DNA from: Epiperipatus broadwayi
Taxonomy: Eukaryota; Onychophora; Udeonychophora; Euonychophora; Peripatidae
Direction of reading: 5' to 3'
Assembly (NCBI GenBank): GCA_028023455.1
Contig: JAQFVV010000012.1
Location: 8,840,499-8,904,498, forward strand
Length of the DNA: 64,000 nucleotides
In this document: positions 35,515 through 47,520 of the stretch, piece by piece
Position numbering within the stretch: position 1 is the stretch's first letter
How the letters are laid out: the number at the start of each line of letters is the position of its first letter
Notes under the pieces: generated by a model
Databases searched by the model: none
What the model saw: the letters and a program-made list of their open reading frames with translations, nothing else
Told to the model about the DNA's origin: nothing
Translations under genes and position numbers: made by a program

Positions 35515-37334
35515 ATATATATGTTAAAGATAAAATCTTTTACAGAAAAATGCAATAGACATTCTGTTGAGACATAGGATTGGATCATCACTATTTTTAT
35601 AAAATCTAATTAATTACAAACTTAAAAATGGATCTGTAATCATAAAAAATATGGAATATAGGAAGACATATATAGACTAATAGTTATTATAAAATTTCTA
35701 AATGAAATAAAGTCATTAAATATGAATATTTAGATGTAATTATTTAATGAAAAAAAAACTGATAAAAATTAAAAACCCAAGTAATAACACAAAATAAAAC
35801 CAACAATAATGTTCTATGAATGATATGCTAAAAAATAGCACAACAATATATACAAAATACTGATTTGTAATATTTTATTGTATGAATATGAAATCAAGAG
35901 AGGAACTACAAAAAAATATTAAAAAGTTGAAAAATTAACTTGATTTAAATATAACAAATGTTAGTGAGATAACAAATAAATCATTTAGAAAAGCTAAAAA
36001 ATAGAAAAGAAAAATACCCCCCCCCCCCAAAAAAAAAAAAAAATTGAAGGATACAAAAAAGATTAATAGTAAAAAAAAATGTTAAAAGAATTGTAATGGA
36101 AGAGAAGAGACTAGAATTTAATTATTATATATAGAAAGATGTTCTTTTATTTTAATTAGATAACCTAATTAAAAAAATAATTTTAACATATATTAAAGTC
36201 ACTAATAATAATAAAATAAGAAAAAAATAAGACATAAAAACTGAAAATAAAATGACCTGAATGAGTAAAGAGAAAATTAGAATATAATAGGCAAAAAAAA
36301 TATTTGAAAAAAAATGTTGAGGAAAATAGTTAAAATAAGTATTAAAAGAAATAATTAGAATACAGATTAAATGTCTTTTCAAAATGTATAGGGAAAATGT
36401 GAGAAACATTAAAGTTAATATGAAGTTTTTAATACAGTGATAATTTAATGAGACTTTAAATTGCATTTTCTAGATAAATTTCAAATATGATATAACCAGT
36501 AAACTTCACTAAAAAACGAGCATTGCAAACTGAAACCATATCATTAAGAAATAGAATTTATATGATCCATTTTTAAACCAAAAGTGGAAATGATTTTAAT
36601 TTATATTTTTTAGATAAATTTCAGTTTTGATGAAACCAGGCAGACTCCAACTTGAAAACTGGCAACATCAAAATGAAATCATACCTTTATCTGACTCACT
36701 TTTAAATAAAAGGTGGAACTGCTTTTATATTATTACTTTAGATTTATATAATGATTGTAGATCAAACATTAATAATTTATATGCGTAAAAACTGGAAATA
36801 TTACAACTTTCTAAATATTTTTACAAATAAACAAGCTTCTGTAAATAATTATATAAAAAGATTTTCAGGGATTTTAAAACGTAAATATCAATAACTTAAC
36901 AGGATTTCTCCACATACTTTTTTAAAGATAAATTTCAGGAAAAGGTTACTAGGCAATTATTAATTAAAAACTGGTAATGCAAGATGATATTATATCATCA
37001 AATAATAGTATTTATCTGACTCACTTTTAAATAGTAATGGGGATGCTTTTATTTTATTACTCCATATTAGGGGTCAACAAACTTTTTAATATGAAGAGCC
37101 ATTTTGTTAAAATCTCCATCCCTTCCCCCCATTAAGGAGCTGCGAAAAAAGAAATGAAATATATTCCTGAAAAATATAAATTTCTAAATGACTGTGGATG
37201 TATTTGAACATTTATTTTAGGAACAGAACACAATAGAATCTGTATACATTCTAATGAAAATAAAAATTCTCTTAAAAATAAATAAATAAAAGCAAAAAAT
37301 TACAGTTTGATTTATTCCTAAATTTCTAATATTA

Positions 37335-37870
37335 TAATCTCTTTCACTTCCTATCCTATTGTGCACCGATTTAAAATGCCATATATTCCTTAATTAAATA
37401 ATTTACAAAGCATTACAATTTCAACTGCCAGAAGTTATCATTAGAGCTATAAAATTTAAATATATATAACCATATAATTAATGCTTATCTATTCATACAT
37501 ACATATATAAAAAAAAAAACATTGTAAACAATATCCTATATTATGGATTTTAAAATAATATAATTTTTTTAATGATCACTTAATTATATATTCTCATGTA
37601 TATTAATTAAAGAGTAATATTAATTAAAAATATAAGAATATATAATGCAAATCATTAAAAAAATTATATTATTTTAAAATCCATAATATAGGACACCGTT
37701 TATAATGTTTTTTATGTATATGTAAGTGTGTATAGATAAGCATTAATTGTTTGATTTTATATATATATATATAAATGTTGTAGCTCTGATGATGACTGCT
37801 GGGCAGTTGAAACTGGAAGTGAGGAAGAATACATTCTATTCTATTTTATATGGTATTTTATAAATTTCTA
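37335..37870. mobile_element. palindromic element with hammerhead-like motif
   Basis: Arms match over about 160 bp: left AATTTCAACTGCCAGAAGTT.. to CCTATATTATGGATTTTAAA (about 37,415-37,560), right TTTAAAATCCATAATATAGG.. to GGGCAGTTGAAACTGG (about 37,665-37,818), with a central TAAT-rich loop. Inside the right arm is the motif CTGATGA (37,786-37,792), a hairpin GACTGC/GCAGTT (37,794-37,808), and GAAAC (37,809-37,813). This is the intact three-part core of a hammerhead ribozyme apart from one extra T. The left arm carries the inverted, less conserved copy. Compare 17,573-17,818 and 58,975-59,655. Confidence 0.75.
37786..37813 (+). ncRNA. hammerhead-ribozyme-like core (CTGATGA..GAAAC)
   Basis: CTGATGA, then T, stem II GACTGC-TGG-GCAGTT with six pairs (one G-T), then GAAAC. 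In a type I hammerhead the next parts are a short stem III closing AC..GT and a cleavage NUH; here ACTGGAAGT fits a two-pair stem III but the following base is G, which is not a permitted cleavage base, and stem I pairing is weak. So the core is preserved but self-cleavage is doubtful. Confidence 0.45.
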
Positions 37871-38774
37871 ATGTTTAACCTATTCATCATAATCAATAGT
37901 TACTATTCTATAGTAAAGTTGAATCCAAAAAGCAACATTGTAATGTGTCCTTCTCTAGACTCATCAAAATGTTTATTGACAAATTAGAAAAGTAAATAAA
38001 AAATGTTTTTATGTTTATCATGATAAAAAGAGCCATGAGATTGGGATCAAAAAACCCCATTTGGTTCACAAGCCATTTTTAATACTTTATATAGTCCAAG
38101 GATATCAACTAAATAAGTTACACTTTTAATTTAAAGGTGGGTCTAACAAATATTATTATAAGATGATGTGAATACAATTTGCAACAACAACTTTTAAATG
38201 GTAATTTGTTTCTTTATATCAGAGCTGAAATTTATCTAAAAAAATAATCAAAAAAGTTTTGTTAAATTATAAATATTTCATTCTAAATATCAATAAAAAT
38301 TTTCTAATTATTATATATAACTATTTATGAGAGAAGGCTGATTACTTGTACAAATACTTAAAAAGTTGTAATATTTCCAGTTTTCATACATATAAAATAC
38401 AACTTTACACAATCTAGGGTAATAAATTAAAAGCAATTCCATTTTCAGTTTAAAAGTGAAATAGTCGAATAGTTTTACTAAATAGCATGATTTTAATTTG
38501 AATACCAGTTTGTAATTAATAGTTTGCTTAGTTATACTATAGTTGAAATTTATCTAAAATCTTGAGAAAATAATCTAATTGCTATATATTGAAGTGTTTT
38601 GCCTGTCTGATAAGGTCTCTGTTACACATATAATGCGCGAGTTGATCAAGTTATGCAAAAAAAAAAGTTGTATTTCTATTTCTAAAAAACATAACTATAT
38701 TTCCTGATCAACTCTACCTAGTAATTGTTACGATTTGCGCTATTGATGAAATCAGCTTTTATTTCTTTTATCAG

Positions 38775-38857
38775 GGTGCCAGGATTCATATAAGAATCTG
38801 CTGAAATCTGTCGCCAGCATGTCTCGCAAGTTAAAAAGAAAAATGTTTATAAAATAG
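38775..38857 (+). CDS. candidate exon after a strong acceptor site
   Basis: TTTATTTCTTTTATCAG ends at 38,774, an excellent acceptor by consensus. After it one frame (two leading bases) is open for 26 codons: CQDSYKNLLKSVASMSRK, then LKRKMFIK and a stop. The first two thirds are less AT-rich than the flanks. It could be a terminal exon of a plus-strand gene, but no partner exon, polyadenylation signal or family is recognised. It may equally be chance next to a good acceptor-like string. Confidence 0.3.
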
Positions 38858-39032
38858 TCGATATTATATTCTACCGTAACGAGAATAAATTTTTTAAATA
38901 TTATTATTCCTGGAACTTATTCATAACATATTGGCAAAGGTAAATTATATTTTTAAATATCACTAAACTAATATTAATAATTTTAATAATAAATACTAAT
39001 AATTATTATTAATAACGCACAATGAAAAAGGT

Positions 39033-39850
39033 TGATAAAAGTAAAATCTCTTTTATTCTAACAAACTAAAAATATTTTTAAGTTAAATTATGAATTAAAT
39101 AAACTGGAAAGAACACACGCTAATCCAGACATGAATCCATTAACAAAAAAAATAACAGTTAAACAATTAATTAAAGTTCTTGGGTAAACAGTCTCTTGAT
39201 CAATAAAATTAAATTCTATATTGGGGTCCTATTATACATATATTTTTAAGAATTGTTTGCAAATGCTTAGTTTTTTTTGTGTGGGAGAATGAGCTCGGCC
39301 ATTGGTTAGAAGTTGATCTTGTGGTCTATTCTACTAGTCAGTAGAAGCTCCGGTTCACTCCAACATGCAGAATTATTTCAGCATAGAGTGATCCTGGATA
39401 TATTTGGTTATCCAGGACCAACTGTAGAAAGGACAGACAAAAGAAGACACTGATCAAACTGGCCTCTTTTTTTTTATACTCGAGGCCCAGTTTTCAGATT
39501 TCTGCGCATATCTTTTGTTTGTCAAAATATATGTTGATAATCTTGTAATTCTTTATAAAATTTACATTACAAAGTTCTCTTCTTTATAATGTTTTTCAGC
39601 CATCTTTAATTAGCTAAAATATTTTTCTTTTAGCTTATCTAGATTAGTGATTTGTGTGTCTTTTGTTCTCTCCAATTTTTACTTTTATTTTTAATTACAT
39701 AAAAAAAATACGAATGACAATTTTAACTTTTATTGTACGTTTTTAAAAAAATAAATTTTAATCCCCCAAAAAATCTAAATTTACTTTTTCTTAGCTTTTA
39801 CCAAATGCCAATATATTTGTACCATATATAAATAAACGGTACTTATAACA
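39033..39850 (-). repeat. LTR-like dispersed repeat B, copy 2
   Basis: On the minus strand it opens TGTTATAAGTACCG and ends TTTTATCA. It carries TATAAAAAAAAAGAGGCC after CTCGAG (about 39,465-39,485) and a TCCTGGATA..TATCCAGGA stem-loop (about 39,388-39,425). Compare 13,839-14,830. The two copies share order over the whole length but are well diverged. No internal proteins lie beside either copy, so both may be solitary LTRs. Confidence 0.6.
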
Positions 39851-42800
39851 CATACATAAGGCAATGCTCCTGATTGACTATATATGTTAGATAGTGCTGG
39901 AAAAGATTAGTTTAAAATTTCAATTTTACGTCTTTATTGAAATTGATGGGATTTTGTAATGATATTCACATTTTTTAATAGAAAAAAGTATGTTTCATTT
40001 ATTTTCTTTTATAGCTTATTTAGGAAGTAATGGTTCTATTTTCAGATCACCATCTTACCCTCAAAAATTAATAAAAAATAAACAAATAAATATTGCAAAA
40101 AGTATCAATCTGCTATAGATAGTTTCTAATCTTGATTTTGAGTGTTATCTCTTTTTATAGAGAACAGTTTCATAGATCCAGGTTCAAATTTCAACCATAT
40201 TCATTATCTTTTGACTGTTTTAGTTCTGAGATCTATCACATAGAAACTAAGATTCTAAATATAAATTTGAACATGCAACTATGTATCAACTATATTAATT
40301 TAATAATAACTATATGATAAAATATTCTATTCTATTTTCCACTTTTATTTATGGGATTACAATTTAGAAATATTTTTAAGACTATAGCTGATCAATATTT
40401 AAGATTCACATATTTTAACGAATACATAAAAAAATATTAAACTTGGAAATTTAGCTATCTCACCTTTTTATGAGGAAATGAGATGATTCCTTTCTTCACA
40501 AAAGCAATTCATTTATTATGTTAAAAATAAAATAAAAAATTTATTAAAATAAATCTAAAACTATTACACTTTATAAAGTCACTTTTATATAAGTGAATTA
40601 GAAAAAATATCTTACCTGCATTAATCATTTCTATAACATTTGTGTAATTCAAAATTTAAAACTTGTAAGAATGAATATTAACTTAAATGTCTTTTCATTT
40701 TGAAATTTGGCTGCTGCTTTTCAGATTTTGGAGAAATAGTCTGGATGACCACTTGAATAGTTGTTTCAAAATACTCAAATTATTAGTTTCCTGGAACTTA
40801 TCAAAGTTATTTGATTGATGGTTATTCAACAATTTTCTGATCATAACTAAGTTTGGCATTATTTTGGAAGCTAAACAAATAGTTTTCAAGTCAGCACATT
40901 TTTTAATCATGGCAGGTAACACACTACATTTCATTTCATGCTAACACTACAACAAAAAACTCTTCTCTTCTAGGTATTACATGAATGACAAATGAAGACA
41001 GATATATTTCTGAAGAAACTTGAGCCAGATATGTTGATAAAGCTAAATTACAAGCTTAATTTATCATTGTTCAAATACCGATATATTTAAAAATATTGTC
41101 CACACTGATCGCTAGTGAACTGGTTTCATTACTACTGAGGTTCATTGCATAAGGTAACCAAAGTAAAATGCTTGAATAATTTTTAATCCAAACTTTTTCT
41201 GAGTATGTTAGGGCTTATATTTTTAAAAATCTGCTAATATTATTTTACTTTGATTCACCTAATCTTTCTAGTCTAATCTTGGTTATTCTTTTCAAGAATG
41301 CTTTTCAAAAATAAATTTTCCTTAATGCATATGCTAATCCAGCCATCTTCATGGTGTTTTTCAAAACATTAAAAACTTTAAATCTATTCCAGATTTTATT
41401 ATTTATTTTTAATCTACTTCAATTACTTCAGATTTATTATGAAAAAATTCCTTTGTTAATTAAGATATTTCAAAATAAATTTGATTTTTTAAATTGTACT
41501 CAATATTGCTTGATTTAATACATATTGTGCCTATTAAAATTGGAGATGTATTTCAATAAGTGGCAAGATGTCAATCATAATTTTTTTTTATTTCTTGTTT
41601 GATTTGGGATAATGGATATATTAACTTACGGAATATTAACTGTGTTGCTATGACAATAATATTAATATGATATTTATTTTTAAAAGAGAAATAAATATGT
41701 AAATAATAAAGTATATGGTTTGCATGAAATTATTATTTTTTGTTATACGTTATATTTTTGTTACTGCATTCACAATAGTAATTTATAAATAATATAAATA
41801 AATGTTTAATATATCAAACATACCTATCCTTTTTATTTATATAATAGTATATTAGAAGATATGTTTAAAAATACATTTCCAGTGTAATATATTGAAAATA
41901 TGATGTAGATTGTTCAAGTTTTGTTGAAATAAAAAATAATATTGGTATTGTAAAAATTTATTGTTTATTTTTGTTAGTTGAATAATACAAATTTTATTAC
42001 ACAAATGCTACCAGAAATAGCTTAATGAGTTAATAGAGATGATTATTATGGTTTCTCTATCAATAAAAATCTTATAAATAGACCTGAAATATTTTAAACA
42101 AAAACTTTTCTCTCTTAATTTTGCTTTGAACTGAATCACTTTCTCTATATTACTTTTTTTTTTATTTACCCTAAAAATTGATGATTCACAAAATAAAATG
42201 AAGAAATAAAAATTAGCATTGTCTGCCCATTGACTGGAACAGATTATCAATAAAATTGGATGGGAAATGACAAATTTATTGTAAAAAAAAAATTCATCAA
42301 AATTATCTATTACATAAACCATCAGAATATTATATCTTTTGAAATGGATGCTGCTTATAATTTTAAGAAATATAAACATCAGAAGATATACAAGTGTGAT
42401 ATTTATTTGATTGTGTGATTTTATTAGATGGACTGATCAAATTTTTATGAGATATGAATTAGTTTAATTTCCATCATATCATAGATAAAAGAAAGCTAGT
42501 ATACAGTTATATTATTTTAAAATACTTGCTTATGAAAAGATATTTCTTCATATCATCATAAATATAAAACAATACTTAAATGTATAAAGTCATATGAACC
42601 AAATAATTATTATTTAAAGGAAAATTGAAATATATACCTAAACTAACGGAATTGATAAAATATATTTTGAATTTAAAGTTCTTGCGCATTCATTATATCT
42701 TCTCTGGAATAAAAACTTACTATTGGTTTTGTAGTTGGAAATATAGACATTAGAACTGTGATGCAATATTTAGAATACAGCAGTAAATACTTTTATTCAG

Positions 42801-43950
42801 GTCGTTTATTTATATTTGTCATTACTATTGATATATATATATATATATTGTTGCTTATCCTTGTTTAAAAATGTAAAGTTATTTACTGACAAATAATATT
42901 TATAGTTTTTTATTTTAATGGTAATCTATTAGTATACTAAAATATCAGAGAAATTCATTTTTCCTAAGTTTAAACTTATATTTTGTGTTATAATAAGTAT
43001 TATTTTAATTTAAAATATTCATTTTTTTTTGTAGGGATGAAAAATTTAACTTCAAATATATCATATACTGGAAGTAAAAATTTTTACCAACAAAGAACTA
43101 GATTCATCTTTGTATATATATAAATTTTTAATATATAAAAGGATATATATATATATATTAAAATCTCATGTTTTGCATATGCACATTCCGCAACACATTT
43201 GTGATACATATATATATTTAGTATTTTGTTATTGGGTAATTGGAAATTAATAGGCAATCACATATGTATATTTATTTGAAAATTATTTAGTTTCGACTCT
43301 TAAGAATGGATGATAAAAAACATAACTAAGGAAGATAAGCGTAATGTTTCCAAATTATAATTATATCAATTCAAGCATATATAAATAACTTATTTAGATT
43401 TTTCATATATTAAATTAATAAAATCATAAGTTAAAGCTCTCACTTTATTGATTGTTTACGATCTATTCATCATCATCTATATATATTATATAATCGATAC
43501 TTATTCATCAATAAATTTGAATTTAAATTAAATTAAATAAGCTTTTTTGATTATTGTTCAATAGTGCAATAAATTAATTAACAATATTCGAGTGAGAACA
43601 GATAAACTGTTTATATAAAAGAAAATTTATTCCAAATAACTATATTTTATAATTCAGAAATTAGATTACAGAATTGGTAAGTAATAATAGTTATATATAT
43701 ATTTGTTGAGTTTTATAATTATTATCAGACTAGAAATAAACCTTATATGATAATCATAATTAAATATTTGTTTGTTTACCTAAATTATTATCGGTCGTAG
43801 TCCTTAGTTGATAATTAACATCTTCATCTTATTCAATTATAAAGCTGATAGTAGGATATTTTGTTCCGTCATAAATCAGAATGATTTGCCTTAATTATAT
43901 TTAAATTTACTTGAGATAGATCGTCAATCCAATTAATTATTAAATTTTAA
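39851..43950. other. AT-rich unique sequence, no supported gene
   Basis: A minus-strand frame at 40,695-40,934 (79 codons, MKCSVLPAMIKKCADLKTIC...) is the most protein-like piece but has no recognisable relatives, no clear splice frame and AT-rich codon use, so I leave it out. A TA repeat lies at about 42,830-42,848 and another at 43,145. Confidence 0.4.
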
Positions 43951-43959
43951 TATTCAAGA

Positions 43960-45425
43960 TTGATTATAATAAGTGCTAATAATTCTTTTATATGTTTTGA
44001 CTGTTACAAATTATAATTTTAATAATTGGGTTAAAGGAAATTTAAAACAAATTGATATAATTAGTTAATTGTACTTAAGTAAATATCCAATAGAAATCTA
44101 CAGTTTCTTTTATAAACTTGTATAATTGGATATTACATTCTTATTGAGTATTTTATTTTATTACAAATAGCTTAATTAGCATGAGTGATGTCAATATAAG
44201 AATATAGAATGACTGAGTAAGTATAATTTATTATTCATCATTTTAATGTCTTTTATCTTATTATAAATAGTATGATTAATAATAATAAATTAATATAAAA
44301 ATATAGCATAGATAAGTTAGTATTATTTATTATTTTATTAAACTAAGATGTGAAATTAATTATTGGATCATATATCTATTTAAATATTATGAACATTGTA
44401 TATTTATAAGATATACTAAAGCTGTTGTCTTAATCATTCATGAATTATTTTACTCAGATATGAACACTTTAAAATTTTAGTATAATTTTGTATTTTTATA
44501 AGCAATGTTTAATTAGTTAGGTATACTAGAATTTAGTTTAATGAATTATTAATAGATTCATTAGATTATTAATAAAATATATCTTAAACATATATCATTG
44601 TTTTGAGATGATATTTGATTTAATGGTTTTAGTTTAATTCATATTAAATAAGGATTATATTTAGAGTATCTGAAGTGATGATCTTGTTTGTTTTCTATTT
44701 ATTCTAAATGCTATTTTAATCCATGATGCTATGATAAAAAGTATCATCACTATTTTGTTTTAGTATACTTGACAGTCAGATGTGTGATCAAATAAAGGAT
44801 TATATTAAATACTAAATAATTAGTTATTGATTGGTATTCATTTAGTTTAGTATATCATATTTAGTCTATTATGAATGATATTATTATTCATATGGTATTA
44901 TAAAATTAATATTATTTTTATTTGAAATACATTTTATTCAGTTATAAATGATGTTTAAGTTTAGGAATCATTTTCATTCTACTGCATAGAGTGACCAACC
45001 ACTAGGCAATATTTTATTCAAGTTATATTAGAATTATTATTATTTCATTGCATATTTTCAATATGTTACAAATGTTACCTACATGATTGGGGCTATAAAG
45101 AGGTTAGCATATACACATATTTCTTCTATTATAAATGACTTTGTAATTTACAAAGCATAATCAAACAGGATCACTCTATTATGATTTTATCATATTTGAT
45201 TTGTCACAAATTACTTTCAAAACTGTGGTGCATTAAAAGAAGAATATACCCTTATTTTTATCCAGTTACAAATGACGCTCTAACTTTAAGTGTAATGTCA
45301 AAATGTGGTCTAAAACCTGTAGGGCAACTTTTTATTCCATTAAAAATGACAAGTCAATTTCAGGGCCTTATTAAACCAGAACCATTCTTTCATGGATCAT
45401 GTTTTTATTCTGTTACAATATATAT
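43960..45425 (+). repeat. degenerate tandem array, period about 65-75 bp
   Basis: A motif of the type TTTTATTCAGTTACAAATGA recurs at about 44,934, 45,057, 45,122, 45,187, 45,253, 45,327 and 45,402, spaced mostly 65-75 bp, with weaker instances back to about 43,990 (for example TTATTACAAATAGC at 44,159 and TTATTATAAATAGTATG at 44,262). Units are highly diverged. A 101-codon open frame at 45,181-45,486 lies across four units and is probably not a gene. This looks like an old minisatellite or a decayed array. Confidence 0.6.
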
Positions 45426-46129
45426 ATATCTTCATATAATTCACTCTTATTCAATACAGATTTTCCAAAAAAAACAGAAAACATGAATAATTACCAATAT
45501 TATTTTAACAAGTTCAATGCTTTAAAGCATGCATAATTGATATTTACAATTCTGGATTGATCAAATTCATTTTTTACACACTGAAACTGTATTTATTCAC
45601 AAAGGTAGTCCATACTTGCCCTCAATTATAAGGACTTATTTTTCAATTTAAACTACCTTGGTGAATATGCAACAAGGGTTTTAATTTAATATTTTTTTAG
45701 TTTGTTTTATTGAAGTAAATGGCTATGTAAGTTAACTTAAAATATATGCATTTGAGAACACATACTTTCCTTTATTTAATTGAATCTTTGATCATGTGAG
45801 AAAAAATATTTACATATTTAGTCAATTCACATTAATATTCTAACTTCTGATTATTTCTCTGTGAGCCAATCCAGTCATCACAGTATATTGTTTTTTTGCC
45901 ACAATACTAGTACAACATGTTATGTCATTCTTGAAAAGATGTATTTTTATCACAACAGCAAAATAAATCTGTATTGTTTATTTTTGTAATACTGGAATTG
46001 GCACATAATAAATTATCTAAAAAAATAAGTTATAAAAATCTAAAATTTCTTTATTAAACAAAATGCAGTTTGTTTTCCTAAATGTAAAATTAAAAGTCTA
46101 AGTGTTGTTGAAATAAAAATTACAATTAA

Positions 46130-47520
46130 TTAATTAAAAGAGGAGAGGGGGAGTTTTCCTATAGCAGAAACTAAGAGTTCATAAAAGAAGTTAAAGAGTT
46201 TTTATTATAAATTAAAAGTTAAAATATAAATCTCTTTTCATTCGAGTTTATTAGAATAAATTATACATGTGCGTAAATGTAAGCTTGTTAATAAAATATA
46301 TAATAAATGCGTGAATATGTGCATGTTAAAATCATATTGAGAAAAACACATGAAAATAAATGTTAAAATGAGAGTTAAAAAATATATTTAAAAACACAGT
46401 GGTGGCTACTAATTAAAGACGTAAAAACAACATGTTTGCATGGCTACTAATCAAAGGAATTTCGACAACAGGATTATAAGCTTATATCAAAGGAATTTCG
46501 ACAACAGATATTGCTGGCGGACATAAAAATGAAAACACATGCCACATAAATTTTTTTATCAGACAATCAGTTCAGAAAAACGTTCGGTTAAGTCAGTTGC
46601 ATAGAGTTGAGTTCAGTTCATTCAGTTAGAAATGCAGTGTTAGTTGCCATTGGAAACATGTGGCTGTCTCTATCCTAAGTCCAGATCTGTCCGTGAAAAT
46701 AATGTCTTCGTAACAGCTTGAAGAATTTCCGTCTATATCTAATTGTCTCCAGGAATAATACCGATGAATAAGAATGAAACCTCCTCAAGAAACTTTGAAT
46801 ATAACCAGTTAGAGATATCTCATTAGAAGCAGCAAACACCAAATTCAAAATCCTAGGTAAATAACATTTTTTCTTATATTCTTTCCTAAGTAGCCATCAC
46901 ATTCGTGAATCCTCCAAGAGCCAAATTATATGAACTCTATAGCACATAAAAATGAACAATTTGTGTGTTCTAAATATCAAATATTATTTAATGCTTTATT
47001 ATATATGTCAGTGTGTGCATGATTAAAAATACCAATAATATGTTAGTTAAAAATCTATAAAAGTATCTATATTTAGTATAATTAATGTTAATAAAATGTC
47101 TTTAAATTTAAGCCTTATTCTGTCGGTCAATTCTTTTTACCAATTCTTTTATCAATTCTTTCACCACTAATTAAATAATATTTTGTTATTGAATTAAAAT
47201 TAGACTGAGCTAGTTTTAGGGATTGTTTCGAGCGCTGGATTATGAGCCTACTGTTCGAATACATTAGTCTTAGACTAGCTGGTGCCCGGGGTTTACTCCA
47301 AAACAAATAGTGTTTGGATAGTAGGGGTTTGAATCTAGCAGCCAAGGTGGGCCATGATCTGATCATGGGTATTGTTGATAGTTAAAGCTATCAATAATAT
47401 TTCCCACTTTGCTCAAATGTGCCAGTTCATTCACGTAATATTTATAATTAAATAAGATTATAAATGTATTATGAAGAAGTTTGTAACCAGCCAAAACATT
47501 TGCAGTGTAAGTAAGATCTT
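46130..47520 (+). repeat. long dispersed repeat C, copy 1
   Basis: Homologous in order and orientation to 60,965-62,450. Landmarks: purine tract AAGAGGAGAGGGGGAG (46,139), AAAATCTCTTTTCATT, TGGCTACTAATTAAA, ACAACAG..ATTGCTGG, GTTCAGTTCATTCAGTTAGA-type runs, ATGCAGTGTTAG, AAATCCTAGGTAAATAAC, GTCGGTCAATTCTTTTACC, CGCTGGATTATGAGCCTACTG, GGGGTTTGAATCTAGCAGCC (a good Pol III B-box match, about 47,327) and GCCAGTTCATTCACGTAATATTTATAAT. The purine tract, CAGTTCAGT-rich leader and tRNA-like words suggest an LTR-retrotransposon leader joined to a tRNA-derived unit. No protein is encoded. Confidence 0.65.
46450..46507 (+). repeat. 22 bp direct repeat within repeat C
   Basis: ATCAAAGGAATTTCGACAACAG-like sequence occurs twice (about 46,450 and 46,486) in copy 1; copy 2 at about 61,385 has only one comparable ATTTTCAACAACAGGTATAG, so the duplication is specific to this copy. 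Confidence 0.8.

Larger units (their letters stand above)
37067..38100. mobile_element. hAT-like element, non-autonomous, about 1 kb
   Basis: The left end reads AGGGGTCAACAAACTTTTTA, ATATGAAGAGCCATTTTG, and the right side TTTGGTTCACAAGCCATTTTTAATAC then AGTCC at about 38,095. The AGGGGTC..CAAAC and AGAGCCA..GGTTC.CAAGCC words are shared by many hAT MITEs, whose right end is usually GGTTGCCGACCCCTG-like. The right terminus is degraded. It lies between the arms of the fold-back complex and contains the palindromic element at 37,335-37,870. Confidence 0.6.
36440..38600. mobile_element. fold-back complex with modular arms, about 2.1 kb
   Basis: The left arm (about 36,440-37,066) and right arm (about 38,100-38,600) are inverted relatives; for example AAAACTGGAAATATTACAAC (about 36,790) is inverted at about 38,365. 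Each arm is built of repeated units that begin AGATAAATTTCA and contain CTGACTCACTTTTAAAT followed by a GGTGGAACTGCTTTTAT-like end; three units are seen on the left (about 36,470, 36,600 and 36,930). Long inverted arms made of internal tandem units are the hallmark of Foldback/Galileo-like elements. A hAT-like element sits between the arms. No transposase is present. Confidence 0.75.

Noticed and set aside
40695-40934. 79-codon minus-strand frame, mildly protein-like
   Set aside because: No recognisable family and no convincing exon boundaries.
42008-42379. 123-codon minus-strand open frame
   Set aside because: Low-complexity I/F/K/N composition expected of AT-rich DNA; no motif, splice site pair or homologous copy.
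45181-45486. 101-codon open frame
   Set aside because: It crosses several units of a degenerate tandem array and has no splice context or recognisable domain.
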